Assembly (NCBI RefSeq): GCF_003696215.1
Contig: NZ_RFFG01000023.1
Coordinates: 1-64,000, forward strand
DNA from: Actinomadura harenae
Lineage (GTDB): Bacteria > Actinomycetota > Actinomycetes > Streptosporangiales > Streptosporangiaceae
Reading direction: 5' to 3'
Length of the DNA stretch: 64,000 bases
The translations under genes were made by a program, and so were the position numbers. Shown in pieces: positions 24,742 through 33,091 of this stretch; position 1 is the stretch's first letter, and every line of letters starts with the position of its first letter. The notes under the pieces were generated by a model, which made no database searches, was not told the DNA's origin, and was given only the letters and a program-made list of their open reading frames with translations.

Positions 24742-26109
24742 ATGCGATGGCACGCCGAGTACGCCTGGCTCGGAGACGGCGTCGCCGCCGACGTCCTCAT
24801 CGAGGCCGACGGCGAGCGGATCAGCGGCATCACGCGCGGTGTCCCGGCCCCTCCGGACGCCCCCCGCCTGCGCGGCCTCACCCTCCCGGGCCTGGCCGAC
24901 GCGCACTCCCACGCCTTCCACCGAGCGCTCCGCGGCCGCGTCCAGGCCGACCGGGGCACCTTCTGGACGTGGCGCGAGACGATGTACAAGGTCGCCGAGC
25001 GTCTCACCCCGGACTCCTACCGCGCGCTCGCCACGGCCGTGTTCGCCGAGATGGCGCTGGCCGGGATCAGCTGCGTGGGCGAGTTCCACTACCTGCACCA
25101 CCGTCCCGGCGGTGCCCCCTACGACGAGCCGAACGCGATGGGCGAGGCGCTCATCGACGCCGCCGAGGCGGCCGGCATCCGCATCACCCTGCTCGACACC
25201 TGCTACCTGACCGGCGGCCTGGGACAGCCCCTGGCGGGCGCCCAGCTCCGCTTCGGCGACGGTTCGGCGGGGGACTGGGCACGGCGCGTGGACGCCCTCT
25301 ACGAGCAGAACGACAAGGGCGGCCGTCCTCATGCGCGCGTGGGGGCGGCGATCCATTCGGTGCGTGCCGTCCCGCGTGAGCAGATGCACGCCGTCTCGTC
25401 GTGGGCGAAGGAGAAGGGCGCGCCCCTGCACGTCCACCTGTCGGAGCAGCCCGCCGAGAACGAGGCGTGCCTCGAGGCGTACGGCGTGACCCCGACGAAG
25501 CTCCTCGCGGAGTGCGGCGCGCTCGGCCCGCTCACCACGGCCGTCCACGCGACGCACCTGACGCCCGAGGACATCGGGCTGCTCGGCGCGACCATGACCG
25601 GCGTGTGCATGTGCCCGACCACCGAACGCGACCTCGCCGACGGCATCGGGCCCGCCCGCGACCTGCACCGCGCCGGGTCGCCGGTCAACCTCGGCTCCGA
25701 CCAGCACGCCGTCATCGACCTGTTCGAGGAGGCCCGCGCCGTCGAGCTGGACGAGCGGCTCCGCACCCGCGTCCGCGGCCACTGGACGGCGCACGAGCTG
25801 CTCGCCGCCGCGACCTGGAACGGCCACTCCGCGCTCGGCTGGCCCGAGGCCGGACGCCTCGAACCCGGCGCGTTCGCCGACCTGACCACGATCGCGCTCG
25901 ACTCGCCCCGCACGGCGGGCGCGGGCCCGGAGTTCGCCGCGGAGACGGCCGTGTTCGCCGCCACCGCCGCCGACGTCCGGCACGTCGTGGTCTCGGGACG
26001 GCAGGTCGTCGAGGACGGCCGCCACGTGCTCGTCCCCGACGTCCCTGCCCTGCTCCGCGACACCATCGCCGCCGTCACGGGCGACGAACCGGTTCCGCCG
26101 TCCGCCTAG
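24742..26109 (+). CDS. hutF: formimidoylglutamate deiminase HutF
   Basis: Amidohydrolase-superfamily enzyme converting N-formimino-L-glutamate to N-formylglutamate and ammonia. The 455 residues include the metal motif LADAHSHAFHRALRG, WTWRETMYKVAERLTP, HVHLSEQPAENEAC, AVHATHLTP and NLGSDQHAVIDLFEEAR, all typical of HutF. It begins 9 bp after the M20 hydrolase stop and ends overlapping the convergent diiron oxygenase by 4 bp. With hutH, hutU and the distant hutI it completes the five-step hut route to glutamate. Confidence 0.95.
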   Translation: MRWHAEYAWLGDGVAADVLIEADGERISGITRGVPAPPDAPRLRGLTLPGLADAHSHAFHRALRGRVQADRGTFWTWRETMYKVAERLTPDSYRALATAVFAEMALAGISCVGEFHYLHHRPGGAPYDEPNAMGEALIDAAEAAGIRITLLDTCYLTGGLGQPLAGAQLRFGDGSAGDWARRVDALYEQNDKGGRPHARVGAAIHSVRAVPREQMHAVSSWAKEKGAPLHVHLSEQPAENEACLEAYGVTPTKLLAECGALGPLTTAVHATHLTPEDIGLLGATMTGVCMCPTTERDLADGIGPARDLHRAGSPVNLGSDQHAVIDLFEEARAVELDERLRTRVRGHWTAHELLAAATWNGHSALGWPEAGRLEPGAFADLTTIALDSPRTAGAGPEFAAETAVFAATAADVRHVVVSGRQVVEDGRHVLVPDVPALLRDTIAAVTGDEPVPPSA

Positions 26110-27143
26110 GGCTCGGGCAGCGGAGCGTTCTCCACCTTTCTCCGCCATTTCGCCGCCCTGGCCTGGCGCGCCGACGCGATCTGGCGTGCTGCTCGGATCT
26201 GGCGCGACGACGCCCCCGCCCCGTCGCGCCAGATCCCGAGCACCTTCCACAGCCGTTTGCTGACCGGGTTGATCAGGCCGGTCTCCGCGCAGAGGTCGCG
26301 GAGGCCCGCCACGGCGTCCGCGAGGGTGTCCCGGGACGCGTCGGACCGCCAGTACGCCTGCCGCATCACCGGCCCCGGGACGCCGAACCGCCGCGCCATC
26401 GCCGGCGGCGGGGTGAGGACGACGACCGCCATCACCTTCGCCGTCGGCGGGACGCCGAGGCTCAGCAGGAACCGGGACGGGGCCGTCATGCGCGGCACGT
26501 GGTGGCGGAGGTACCGGCGTCCGAACGCGATGTGCCGGGCCTCCTCGGCGACGTGGATCGCCATGATCCGGGTGAGGAGCGGATGCCCGTCCTCGCTTTC
26601 GCGGAGCACCCGCCGCTGCATGTGGTCGATCGGCTCCTCGCCCGCGAGGACGCCGAAGAAGAACAGCGCGGGCGCGACCGCGCCGAAGACCGGAACGGCC
26701 TCGGCGGCCCACCGGAGAACGCGGGACATTCCCGGGGCGTCCATTCCGCTGCGGTCGACGAACTCCTGGAACATCAGCCCGTGACGGCCCTCCTCGATCA
26801 TCTCGTGGTAGACGTACCGGAACTCCGCCGACCCGTTCGGCAGCCGCCAGGCGAACGCCAGCAGCCCCCTGTTCAGCAGGTTCTCGAACTGCATCCCGAC
26901 CTTGGCGACGTTCGCCTGCCGGTACAGCCCGAGCCGCGCCCGCTCGTCGGACGGCAGCGACCGGTACCAGGGATGGGCCGCGAGCGGATCGGCGCGCGGC
27001 AGTTCCCAGCGCGGATCCGCGGGGTCGATCGCGTACTCGGGATCGTCCCAGGGAATGTCGCGGAACGGTTCCCAGTGCTTTTCGGCGGACGCCTTGGACA
27101 GCCTTCTCAGTGCCTTCTCGTAATCGAGATCCGTGACAGTCAT
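26106..27143 (-). CDS. AurF-like diiron oxygenase
   Basis: A 345-residue protein related to p-aminobenzoate N-oxygenase AurF and ferritin-like diiron enzymes. Candidate metal ligands lie in QFENLLNRG, YVYHEMIEEGRHGLMFQEF and AIHVAEEARHIAFGRRYL, the ExxxH/EExRH pattern of the family. The C-terminus has a short Arg-Gln-Ile-Ala repeat encoded by an imperfect DNA repeat near 26170-26215. ATG at 27143 is preceded by GAGGGCGGGG. No biosynthetic cluster surrounds it, so the substrate is unknown; a fatty-acid or amine oxidation role is equally possible. Confidence 0.75.
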   Translation of the reverse strand: MTVTDLDYEKALRRLSKASAEKHWEPFRDIPWDDPEYAIDPADPRWELPRADPLAAHPWYRSLPSDERARLGLYRQANVAKVGMQFENLLNRGLLAFAWRLPNGSAEFRYVYHEMIEEGRHGLMFQEFVDRSGMDAPGMSRVLRWAAEAVPVFGAVAPALFFFGVLAGEEPIDHMQRRVLRESEDGHPLLTRIMAIHVAEEARHIAFGRRYLRHHVPRMTAPSRFLLSLGVPPTAKVMAVVVLTPPPAMARRFGVPGPVMRQAYWRSDASRDTLADAVAGLRDLCAETGLINPVSKRLWKVLGIWRDGAGASSRQIRAARQIASARQARAAKWRRKVENAPLPEP

Positions 27144-27359
27144 CCCCGCCCTCGGTAAATGAGTGACGTCGTGCCCGTTGTGACCGAATCTTTCTTTCAC
27201 GGTCAACCTAGGAACCGCCCGCCACCGGGTCAACCGTCCGTGATCGCCCCGACACCCGCCCCCGCCCCGCGAGGTGCGCAATCAAGCACTTTCCGCCGTG
27301 ATGTCCAATACCGGCCACCCCGCTCCGCCCGTCCCGCCCGCGCGCGAGGATCACCGTCC

Positions 27360-28130
27360 ATGACGCCCGACCCCGCCCGCCCCTCGCCCGCCCGCGTCTA
27401 CGACTACCTGCTCGGCGGCCACGACCACCTCGACGTCGACCGCGCCGCCGCCGAGGCCGTCCTCAAGGTCGAGCCCGACGCGCGCGAGTCGCCCCGCCGC
27501 AACCGCGACTTCCTCGGACGCGTCGTCCGGCACCTCGCCGGGCTCGGCGTCGACCAGTTCCTCGACATCGGCTCCGGCCTGCCGACCGCCGAGAACGTCC
27601 ACCACGTCGCGCGGTCGGTGAACCCCGGCGCCCGCGTCGTCTACGCCGACAACGACGCCACCGTCCTGGAGCAGGCCAACGCGCTGCTCTCGGGTGACGA
27701 CCGCACCGCGTTCGTCCACGCCGACGTCCGCGACCCCGCCGCGCTCCTCGCCGACCCGGCGCTCGCGATGCTCGACCCCGGCCGTCCGACGGCCGTGCTG
27801 CTGGTGGCCGTCCTGCACTTCGTCGCGGACGCCGACCGCCCGTCCGACCTGGTCGAGGCCCTGCTGGCGTCCGTCGCGCCGGGCAGCTACCTGGTCATCT
27901 CCCACGTCACGGACGAATCGACCACACCCGAGCTCCGCGCCGCGATCCACGACACGTACGCGAACGCGCCCGCGCCGCTCCACCTGCGCCCGCGCGCCGA
28001 GATCGAAGCCCTGTTCGGCGGCCGCCCGCTGCTCGCCCCCGGCCTCGTCGACGTCCAGGACTGGCGTCCCGCCGAACGCCTCGCGCCCTCACGCCTCCGC
28101 CTCCTCGGCGCCGTCGCCCCGGTCGCCTGA
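27360..28130 (+). CDS. SAM-dependent methyltransferase, Methyltransf_19 (DUF574) family
   Basis: A 256-residue protein of the family expanded in actinomycetes. The start TPDPARPSPARVYDYLLGGH and the motif FLDIGSGLPTAENVHHVA are diagnostic, with an AdoMet acidic-loop VVYADNDATVL and VLHFVAD. Substrates are unknown for the family. The ATG at 27360 fits the conserved N-terminus; the frame is open further upstream but that part is Pro/Arg-rich. It stands alone between the divergent diiron oxygenase and a TetR gene. Confidence 0.88.
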   Translation: MTPDPARPSPARVYDYLLGGHDHLDVDRAAAEAVLKVEPDARESPRRNRDFLGRVVRHLAGLGVDQFLDIGSGLPTAENVHHVARSVNPGARVVYADNDATVLEQANALLSGDDRTAFVHADVRDPAALLADPALAMLDPGRPTAVLLVAVLHFVADADRPSDLVEALLASVAPGSYLVISHVTDESTTPELRAAIHDTYANAPAPLHLRPRAEIEALFGGRPLLAPGLVDVQDWRPAERLAPSRLRLLGAVAPVA

Positions 28131-28225
28131 CCGGCCCGGCCGCGTCCCCACCGGCGCCCCGCGACCATCGCCAGCACCACCGCCTTCGCGGGCGGCCGGA
28201 ACGTCGCGGATGTCGCCCTTGAGGG

Positions 28226-28245
28226 TAGATAGAACGTTCTGTATA
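28226..28245. promoter_or_regulatory. probable TetR operator
   Basis: A perfect 10-bp palindrome AGAACGTTCT (28231-28240) lies in the imperfect TAGATAGAACGTTCTGTATA, 16 bp before the TetR start codon. The placement fits autoregulation. Confidence 0.5.
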
Positions 28246-28255
28246 GTCCTGGCCC

Positions 28256-28840
28256 ATGGCCGACGACAGCAAGCCCCCCGCCCGCCGCCGCATCCTCGAC
28301 GCCGCCGACGAGCTCTTCTACGAGAACGGCATCAACTCGACCGGCGTGGACGCCGTGATCGAGTCCGCCGGGGTCGCGCGGATGACCTTCTACAAGCACT
28401 TCGGCGGCAAGCAGGCCCTGATCATCGCCTACCTCGAAGGGCGCGAGACCCGCTGGCAGCTGCGCCTCCAGCGGGCCATCGACGCCGCGGGCGACTCCCG
28501 CGGCCGCCTGCTCGCGGTCTTCGACGCGCTCAGCGGCTGGGCGTCGTCGGAGTCCCGCTTCCGCGGCTGCTCCTTCGTCAACGCCCTCGCCGAACTCGCC
28601 GAGCCGAACCACCCCGCGCGCGCGATCGTCCACGCGTACAAGGCCGCCCTGCGCGACTGCGTGTTCCAGCTGGCCGAGGAGAGCGGGACCGCCGATCCCG
28701 AACTGCTCACCGACCAGCTGCTTCTCGTCTACGAAGGGGCGATCACCACGAACTCGCTCGGCAACGTCGAGGCCGCCTTCGACAAGGCGCACTTCACCGC
28801 CGAGCAGCTCATCAACGCCGCCGTTCCGGTGTCCGCCTGA
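28256..28840 (+). CDS. TetR/AcrR-family transcriptional regulator
   Basis: A 194-residue regulator with the helix-turn-helix ILDAADELFYENGINSTGVD and VARMTFYKHFGGKQALI at residues about 13-55, followed by a helical ligand domain. Its ATG is 16 bp from an AGAACGTTCT palindrome. The neighbour downstream is a convergent SGNH hydrolase and the upstream one a methyltransferase on the same strand; no clear divergent target is present, so the regulated gene is unknown apart from likely autoregulation. Confidence 0.9.
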   Translation: MADDSKPPARRRILDAADELFYENGINSTGVDAVIESAGVARMTFYKHFGGKQALIIAYLEGRETRWQLRLQRAIDAAGDSRGRLLAVFDALSGWASSESRFRGCSFVNALAELAEPNHPARAIVHAYKAALRDCVFQLAEESGTADPELLTDQLLLVYEGAITTNSLGNVEAAFDKAHFTAEQLINAAVPVSA

Positions 28841-28841
28841 C

Positions 28842-30095
28842 TCAGCGGGGGAGCCGGAGCGCCCGGACGATCGCCTGGTAGCCCGTGTCGTTCGGGTGCA
28901 GGCCGTCCTCGTACACGTACGCGAGCCGCGGACGGTCGGGGGCGGCCGGGTCGGCCATCACCCGGTCGACGTCCAGGACGGTGTCGAACGTCCCGCTCGT
29001 CCGGACCCACTTGTTGATCGCGATCCGCGTCTTCTCGACCGTCGGCGACCACACGGGGAACAGCGCGCCCCGCATCGGCAGGATCGTCGTCCCGACGACC
29101 TTGATCCCGTGCGCGTGCGCCGCCTTCACCAGCTGCCGCTGCGCGTCGATGACCTGCTGCGCCGTCGACGGGCCGCCCGGGACGAGGCACGGGTCGCCCG
29201 GCGTCTCCCGGATGTCGTTAGCGCCCAGGTGCAGGATCACGGAGCGGACGCCCGGACGGTCGAGCACGTCCCGCTGGAACCGCGCCGGCGCCTTCTCCCC
29301 GGCGCACGCCGAGTCGTACCGCAGCCGGTTCCCGCCGATGCCCGTGTTCGCGACGCCGACCGTCCCGCCGAGCCGGGCCGCCAGCAGGGCGGGGAGCGTG
29401 GAGTCCGCGCCACTGGCCCCGACACCGTCGATCAGCGAGTCCCCGAACGCCACGACCGTCCCGGTGCTCCGGCCCCCGGAGACGTCGACCCCGGACAGGT
29501 AGTAGGACGAGTCGGTGGTCTTCGTGTACGCGTCGGACCCGACGTCCCCGACATGGTCGCCCTGCGCGAGGAACGAGGCCCGCCCGCCGACCCGGTGGAA
29601 CGTCGCCGGCCCGGTCGGGGTTGTGAAACGCAGCGTGATCGCGAGCTTCTCCAGCGGCACGGTCGAGAGCTTCACGGGGTCGCTGAGCGCCTCCGCGCCC
29701 GGCCGCACGACCGGGGCCGTCCGTCCGCCGAACGTCAGCGGGACGCTGGTGCCCGGCCACACCTTGGCGCCGCCCGCCGACCGTCCGACGGCCGCGCCGT
29801 CCACCTTGAGGAGGGACTTCCCGAACAGGTTGGAGACCCGGACCCGAAGCCGGGTTCCGCCGGAGCTCAGCCGCACGACCTGCCGGAGCGACTGCCCGGA
29901 GAACCCCTGCGTCGACCAGTTCTGCCCGGAGTCCTCGTCCCCGGCGATCGGACGCTGCATCGCCGCGCCCCAACTCTGCGTCCAGCTGGGCGCGGCCTTG
30001 TCCGGCGTCTGGGCGACCGCCGTCCCGCCGGCCAACGCGAGGACGACCGCCCCCGCCAGGGGCAGGCGTGCCCGCCGCACTATCGATGAATTCAT
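28842..30095 (-). CDS. secreted SGNH/GDSL hydrolase
   Basis: A 417-residue exported esterase. The signal peptide is IVRRARLPLAGAVVLALAGG, with probable cleavage after AVAQ. An N-terminal beta-rich domain of about 150 residues precedes the hydrolase domain. SGNH blocks are VVAFGDSLIDGVG, NTGIGGNRL, LHLGANDIRE and DGLHPNDTGY. The arrangement resembles actinomycete secreted lipases/esterases of the SGNH group. ATG at 30095 is 3 bp after the stop of the upstream HATPase gene, so the two may be co-transcribed. Confidence 0.87.
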   Translation of the reverse strand: MNSSIVRRARLPLAGAVVLALAGGTAVAQTPDKAAPSWTQSWGAAMQRPIAGDEDSGQNWSTQGFSGQSLRQVVRLSSGGTRLRVRVSNLFGKSLLKVDGAAVGRSAGGAKVWPGTSVPLTFGGRTAPVVRPGAEALSDPVKLSTVPLEKLAITLRFTTPTGPATFHRVGGRASFLAQGDHVGDVGSDAYTKTTDSSYYLSGVDVSGGRSTGTVVAFGDSLIDGVGASGADSTLPALLAARLGGTVGVANTGIGGNRLRYDSACAGEKAPARFQRDVLDRPGVRSVILHLGANDIRETPGDPCLVPGGPSTAQQVIDAQRQLVKAAHAHGIKVVGTTILPMRGALFPVWSPTVEKTRIAINKWVRTSGTFDTVLDVDRVMADPAAPDRPRLAYVYEDGLHPNDTGYQAIVRALRLPR

Positions 30096-30097
30096 GA

Positions 30098-30871
30098 TCA
30101 GGATTCCACCGCGCCGCCCACCCCGGAGACATCGCAGCCACCCCCACACTTCCCGGTGGGGCAAACCCCCGCCTCCACCGCCTGCACGACCCGCTCCGCC
30201 GCCTCCTGGAGATCGATCAGCGGATGCCGCACGTACACCCCCTGCGGCCCCCGCCACGAGAACGTCAGCGGACAGACCCACACGTTGAGCCCGCCGACCG
30301 AGACGATCGACACCGCCCCGTCACTGGACCACTCGGCCCGAAGCCCCCGAGCCGCCAGCGCGTCCACCAGCCGCCGCGCCGCGATCCTAGGCGCCACCCG
30401 CCACGGAGGCCGAGGCCACCGCTCCGGCAACGGCAAGGTGAACCAGGCGGCCTTCCCCACCACAGGCGCGTGGGAGAGCCGAGACCGCGACAGATGGCAC
30501 CCCCACCCCGAAGCGACCGCCGCGACGATCCCCAGCCCCTTCCCGCTCTCGTCGAGCAACTCCCCGCCATGTACCGCGGGCAGGGCGGCCCGATTCCCGT
30601 CGAAGACCGAGACGACGAGCTCCGACCGAGGCCGACTCCGAGCCCACACCCAGAGCTCGATGGAACCCCCGGCATGCCGGTACGCGTTCGTGGCCAGCTC
30701 ACTGACCGCCAGCACCCCGTCCTCCACCAGGGAGGCGTCGAAGCCCACCTCCGCCATGGTTGCTTCGACCACCCCCCGAGCCCGCCCCGCCCCCAACGCG
30801 TCCGGCGGAAGCTCCCACAGACAAGCCCCGCCATACGGAAGATCACCCGCACGCCCACCCATTCCGATCAC
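30098..30871 (-). CDS. ATP-binding protein, HATPase/anti-sigma kinase-like
   Basis: A 257-residue protein. Residues about 15-145 look like the GHKL ATPase fold of SpoIIAB/RsbW-type proteins: VLAVSELATNAYRHA (N box) and ESGKGLGIVAAVASGWG (G box). A C-terminal extension of about 100 residues ends in a Cys/Gly-rich CPTGKCGGGCDVSG. GTG start at 30871, with a nearby ATG 3 codons further. It is divergent from the XRE/DUF397 set, a combination common in actinomycetes, where such ATP-binding proteins regularly flank these genes. Role unknown; regulation of a sigma factor or of the XRE protein is a guess. Confidence 0.75.
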   Translation of the reverse strand: MIGMGGRAGDLPYGGACLWELPPDALGAGRARGVVEATMAEVGFDASLVEDGVLAVSELATNAYRHAGGSIELWVWARSRPRSELVVSVFDGNRAALPAVHGGELLDESGKGLGIVAAVASGWGCHLSRSRLSHAPVVGKAAWFTLPLPERWPRPPWRVAPRIAARRLVDALAARGLRAEWSSDGAVSIVSVGGLNVWVCPLTFSWRGPQGVYVRHPLIDLQEAAERVVQAVEAGVCPTGKCGGGCDVSGVGGAVES

Positions 30872-30946
30872 CCACCGTCCCGCTGTCGCCTCTTTCTGTA
30901 ACTTCCAGACGAGCGTGACCCTCCGTGCTTACGGTGATTACGCATT

Positions 30947-30966
30947 CGGATGTACTGAAACATCCG
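30947..30966. promoter_or_regulatory. inverted repeat upstream of the XRE gene
   Basis: CGGATGT (30947-30953) and ACATCCG (30960-30966) are perfect 7-bp arms around ACTGAA, 22 bp before the XRE start codon and in the HATPase/XRE divergent promoter. It could be the autoregulatory operator of the XRE protein. Confidence 0.5.
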
Positions 30967-30988
30967 TCCGGACAAGGAGGCGGGGCCC

Positions 30989-31798
30989 ATGGCCGGCCTG
31001 GATTCACTCGACCCACAGGCGTCGACGTGGGACCTCATAGCCGTTCAGCTGCGGATACTCCGCGTTCAGCACGGCTGGACGTGCGAACAGGTGGCGCGCA
31101 CAGCCAACGTCTCGCGCTCACATGTTTCGAACTGGGAGGCGGGCCGCCGCCGTCCGCGCCGTCCCGAGCTCGTCGCACTCGACGAGGCGTGGAACACCGG
31201 CGCCCTCCTCGCGACCCTCCACGACTACGCGACGGACGGCCACGACCACACGAGGCTCGGCGCCTACCTCGACCACGAGGGCAAGGCCGAGACGATCGAG
31301 GGCTTCAACTCGGACCTGGTCTTCGGCCTCTTCCAGACCGAGGACTACATGCGCGCCCTGTTCCAGGCGGGCGGAGTCGTGGAGGACGTCGAAGCCGAGG
31401 TCACCAAGCGCCTCGCCCGCCAGGAGATCCTCACCCGCCCGCACCCCCCGAAGCTGTGGATGGTGCTCGCCCAACCGGCGCTCTGGTGGCAGGTGGGCGG
31501 AAGCGAGGTGATGAGAGCGCAGCTCGCCCACCTGCTGGAGATCTCCCAACGGCCGAACGTGAGCCTTCGGGTGCTTCCCGTCTCGGCGGGCTGGTCGTCG
31601 ATCCCCGGATCCCTTTCGATCATGAATTCGAGGGACGCGGAGATCGCCTATCTCGAAGCGGGGCGTATGGGTAGGCTCTACGATCGTAGGCCCGAAGTGC
31701 AGGAGGCTCGCGCTCGCCTCAACGAGATCAATGCGCGAGCGTTCTCCGAGAGTCAGTCATACGCCCTGATCGAGCACACGATGGGACTGGTGAAGTGA
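30989..31798 (+). CDS. XRE-family regulator with DUF5753 domain (WhiJ-like)
   Basis: A 269-residue protein. Residues about 17-65 form the helix-turn-helix (LRILRVQHGWTCEQVARTAN, VSRSHVSNWEAGRRRPRRPE). The remainder is a DUF5753 domain with FGLFQTEDYMRALF and LRVLPVSAGWSSIPGSLSIM. These regulators are almost always followed by DUF397 genes and include WhiJ, linked to development in Streptomyces. AAGGAGG precedes the ATG. It overlaps the first of four DUF397 genes by 4 bp. Confidence 0.92.
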   Translation: MAGLDSLDPQASTWDLIAVQLRILRVQHGWTCEQVARTANVSRSHVSNWEAGRRRPRRPELVALDEAWNTGALLATLHDYATDGHDHTRLGAYLDHEGKAETIEGFNSDLVFGLFQTEDYMRALFQAGGVVEDVEAEVTKRLARQEILTRPHPPKLWMVLAQPALWWQVGGSEVMRAQLAHLLEISQRPNVSLRVLPVSAGWSSIPGSLSIMNSRDAEIAYLEAGRMGRLYDRRPEVQEARARLNEINARAFSESQSYALIEHTMGLVK

Positions 31799-31989
31799 CC
31801 TCATGGCGCAAGTCGTCGCACAGCGATGACGCCGGTGGACAGTGCGTGGAAGTGGCCGCATTGCGCGAGCAGGTGGCCGTCCGGGACAGCAAGGCCCCAG
31901 GGGCCGGTCACTTGAACCTCGCCCCCGCCGCATTCGCCGACCTGCTCGCTTGCGTGAAGGCGGAGCGCGGCACACAGTCGGAGGCATGA
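31795..31989 (+). CDS. DUF397 protein, copy 1 (type A)
   Basis: A 64-residue protein with the family core WRKSSHSDDAGGQCVEVA, VAVRDSKAPGAGHL and a final AFADLLACVK. GTG start overlaps the XRE stop. DUF397 proteins act as small partners, thought to be antitoxin- or anti-repressor-like, of the upstream XRE regulator. Closest relative in the window is copy 3. It overlaps copy 2 by 4 bp. Confidence 0.9.
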   Translation: MTSWRKSSHSDDAGGQCVEVAALREQVAVRDSKAPGAGHLNLAPAAFADLLACVKAERGTQSEA

Positions 31990-32183
31990 CCCCCAACTGG
32001 CGCAAGTCCAGCCACAGCCACGACTCGAACTCCGACTGCGTCGAGCTGGCACGGCTGCCGACTGGCCTGGGCATTCGCGACAGTAAGGCCTCCCAGGCCG
32101 GTCACCTCGTCCTCCCGCGCAGCGAGTTCGCCACCCTGCTCGCTGGCCTGAAGCAGGAAATGCGTTCACACTCATCCACATGA
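31986..32183 (+). CDS. DUF397 protein, copy 2 (type B)
   Basis: A 65-residue protein starting MTPNWRKSSHSHDSNSDCVE, with LGIRDSKASQAGHL. ATG overlaps the copy 1 stop by 4 bp and its own stop overlaps the next start. It resembles copy 4 more than copies 1 and 3, including an identical first six residues. Confidence 0.9.
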   Translation: MTPNWRKSSHSHDSNSDCVELARLPTGLGIRDSKASQAGHLVLPRSEFATLLAGLKQEMRSHSST

Positions 32184-32377
32184 GCACTCGGTGGCGTAAG
32201 TCGTCGCACAGTGATGAAGCCGGTGGACAGTGCGTGGAGCTTGCAGCACTGAACGGCAATGTGGCCGTCCGCGACAGCAAAGTTCCCGGAGCCGGTCATC
32301 TGAACCTGACTCCCAGCGCATTCGCCGACCTGGTCACTTGTATGGGGACGGATCGCGGAGCACAGTCGGAGGCATGA
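32180..32377 (+). CDS. DUF397 protein, copy 3 (type A)
   Basis: A 65-residue protein, MSTRWRKSSHSDEAGGQCVE, with VAVRDSKVPGAGHLNLTP and a TDRGAQSEA end that mirrors the ERGTQSEA end of copy 1. ATG overlaps the copy 2 stop; the stop overlaps the copy 4 start. Confidence 0.9.
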   Translation: MSTRWRKSSHSDEAGGQCVELAALNGNVAVRDSKVPGAGHLNLTPSAFADLVTCMGTDRGAQSEA

Positions 32378-32571
32378 CCCCCAACTGGCGCAAGTCCACC
32401 TACAGCCTTGGTGAGAACTCAGACTGCGTGGAGCTGGCCCGCCTGAACGCGGGTCTTGGCGTCCGCGACAGCAAGGCTCTTGAGGACGGTCATCTCACGC
32501 TCTCGCGCGACACGTTCGCTGATCTGCTGGCTGGCGTGAAGCGCGAGAACGGTCCAGGTTCGGGTGCTTGA
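32374..32571 (+). CDS. DUF397 protein, copy 4 (type B)
   Basis: A 65-residue protein, MTPNWRKSTYSLGENSDCVE, with LGVRDSKALEDGHLTLSR. Last gene of the XRE/DUF397 operon; convergent with the DUF5959-like gene after 55 bp. It is the most diverged of the four at its C-terminus. Confidence 0.9.
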   Translation: MTPNWRKSTYSLGENSDCVELARLNAGLGVRDSKALEDGHLTLSRDTFADLLAGVKRENGPGSGA

Positions 32572-32626
32572 GGCATCCCGGACGCCTAGGCAGCGCTGAA
32601 CGCACGCACGCGCGACGCAAGCCGAG

Positions 32627-33055
32627 TCAAACGTTGAATGGCTGTGCTGGCGTTATCAGCGTTCGGGCGAGTTCGAGCCTGGTGCGGTGGTCCTCGATCC
32701 AGTCATCGGGAAGGCGGATCGGCAGCGTCACCGAGGTGAGCGACGCGACGGCGTCCGTGACGGTGACCTCGGTCCATGTGCGGGGGCCGGACGGGTCGCC
32801 GGCCTCGACGGGGACGATCGTCATCTGCGGACCGCGTCCTTGTTCCATCCACGCCCCAGAGCCCCCGGCGGCCAGGGTGTCCAGGATCGCCGCCCACTCG
32901 TCCAGGTCCTCTCTGAGGAGGTGCACCTCGTCCAAGTGGCCGTGAGCGAACTCGCTGGTCGCCGTGATGCGGACCTCGAGAGTCTCGAGTGGGCCGGGCG
33001 CGACGACCTCCACGATGACGCTGTTCTCACCGTCATCGAACTTGATCAGTTCCAC
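32627..33055 (-). CDS. hypothetical protein, resembles DUF5959
   Basis: A 142-residue acidic protein beginning MELIKFDDGENSVIVEVV, with EDLDEWAAILDTLAAGGSGA and DDWIEDHRTRLELARTL. The overall pattern recalls the DUF5959 family of actinomycetes, but I place it there only from memory of the motif. GTG start with GGAAGG 7 bases upstream. It follows another uncharacterised gene after 36 bp on the same strand, so the two are probably co-transcribed. Confidence 0.6.
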   Translation of the reverse strand: MELIKFDDGENSVIVEVVAPGPLETLEVRITATSEFAHGHLDEVHLLREDLDEWAAILDTLAAGGSGAWMEQGRGPQMTIVPVEAGDPSGPRTWTEVTVTDAVASLTSVTLPIRLPDDWIEDHRTRLELARTLITPAQPFNV

Positions 33056-33091
33056 AAGCTTCCTTCCACTTCAGCCAGGGCGTCGGAGGGG

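Larger units (their letters stand above)
31795..32571 (+). repeat. tandem duplication of a two-gene DUF397 unit
   Basis: Unit 1 (31795-32183) and unit 2 (32180-32571) each hold a type A and a type B DUF397 gene. The A-B junctions (ACAGTCGGAGGCATGACCCC and onward, near 31973 and 32361) are nearly identical over more than 30 bp, 388 bp apart. Copies 1 and 3 and copies 2 and 4 are mutual best matches. Confidence 0.8.

Noticed and set aside
21595-26712. Open frame of about 1700 codons on the minus strand
   Set aside because: It runs antisense to hutH, hutU, the M20 hydrolase and hutF and has the Arg/Gly/Pro-rich composition of a shadow frame in high-GC DNA.
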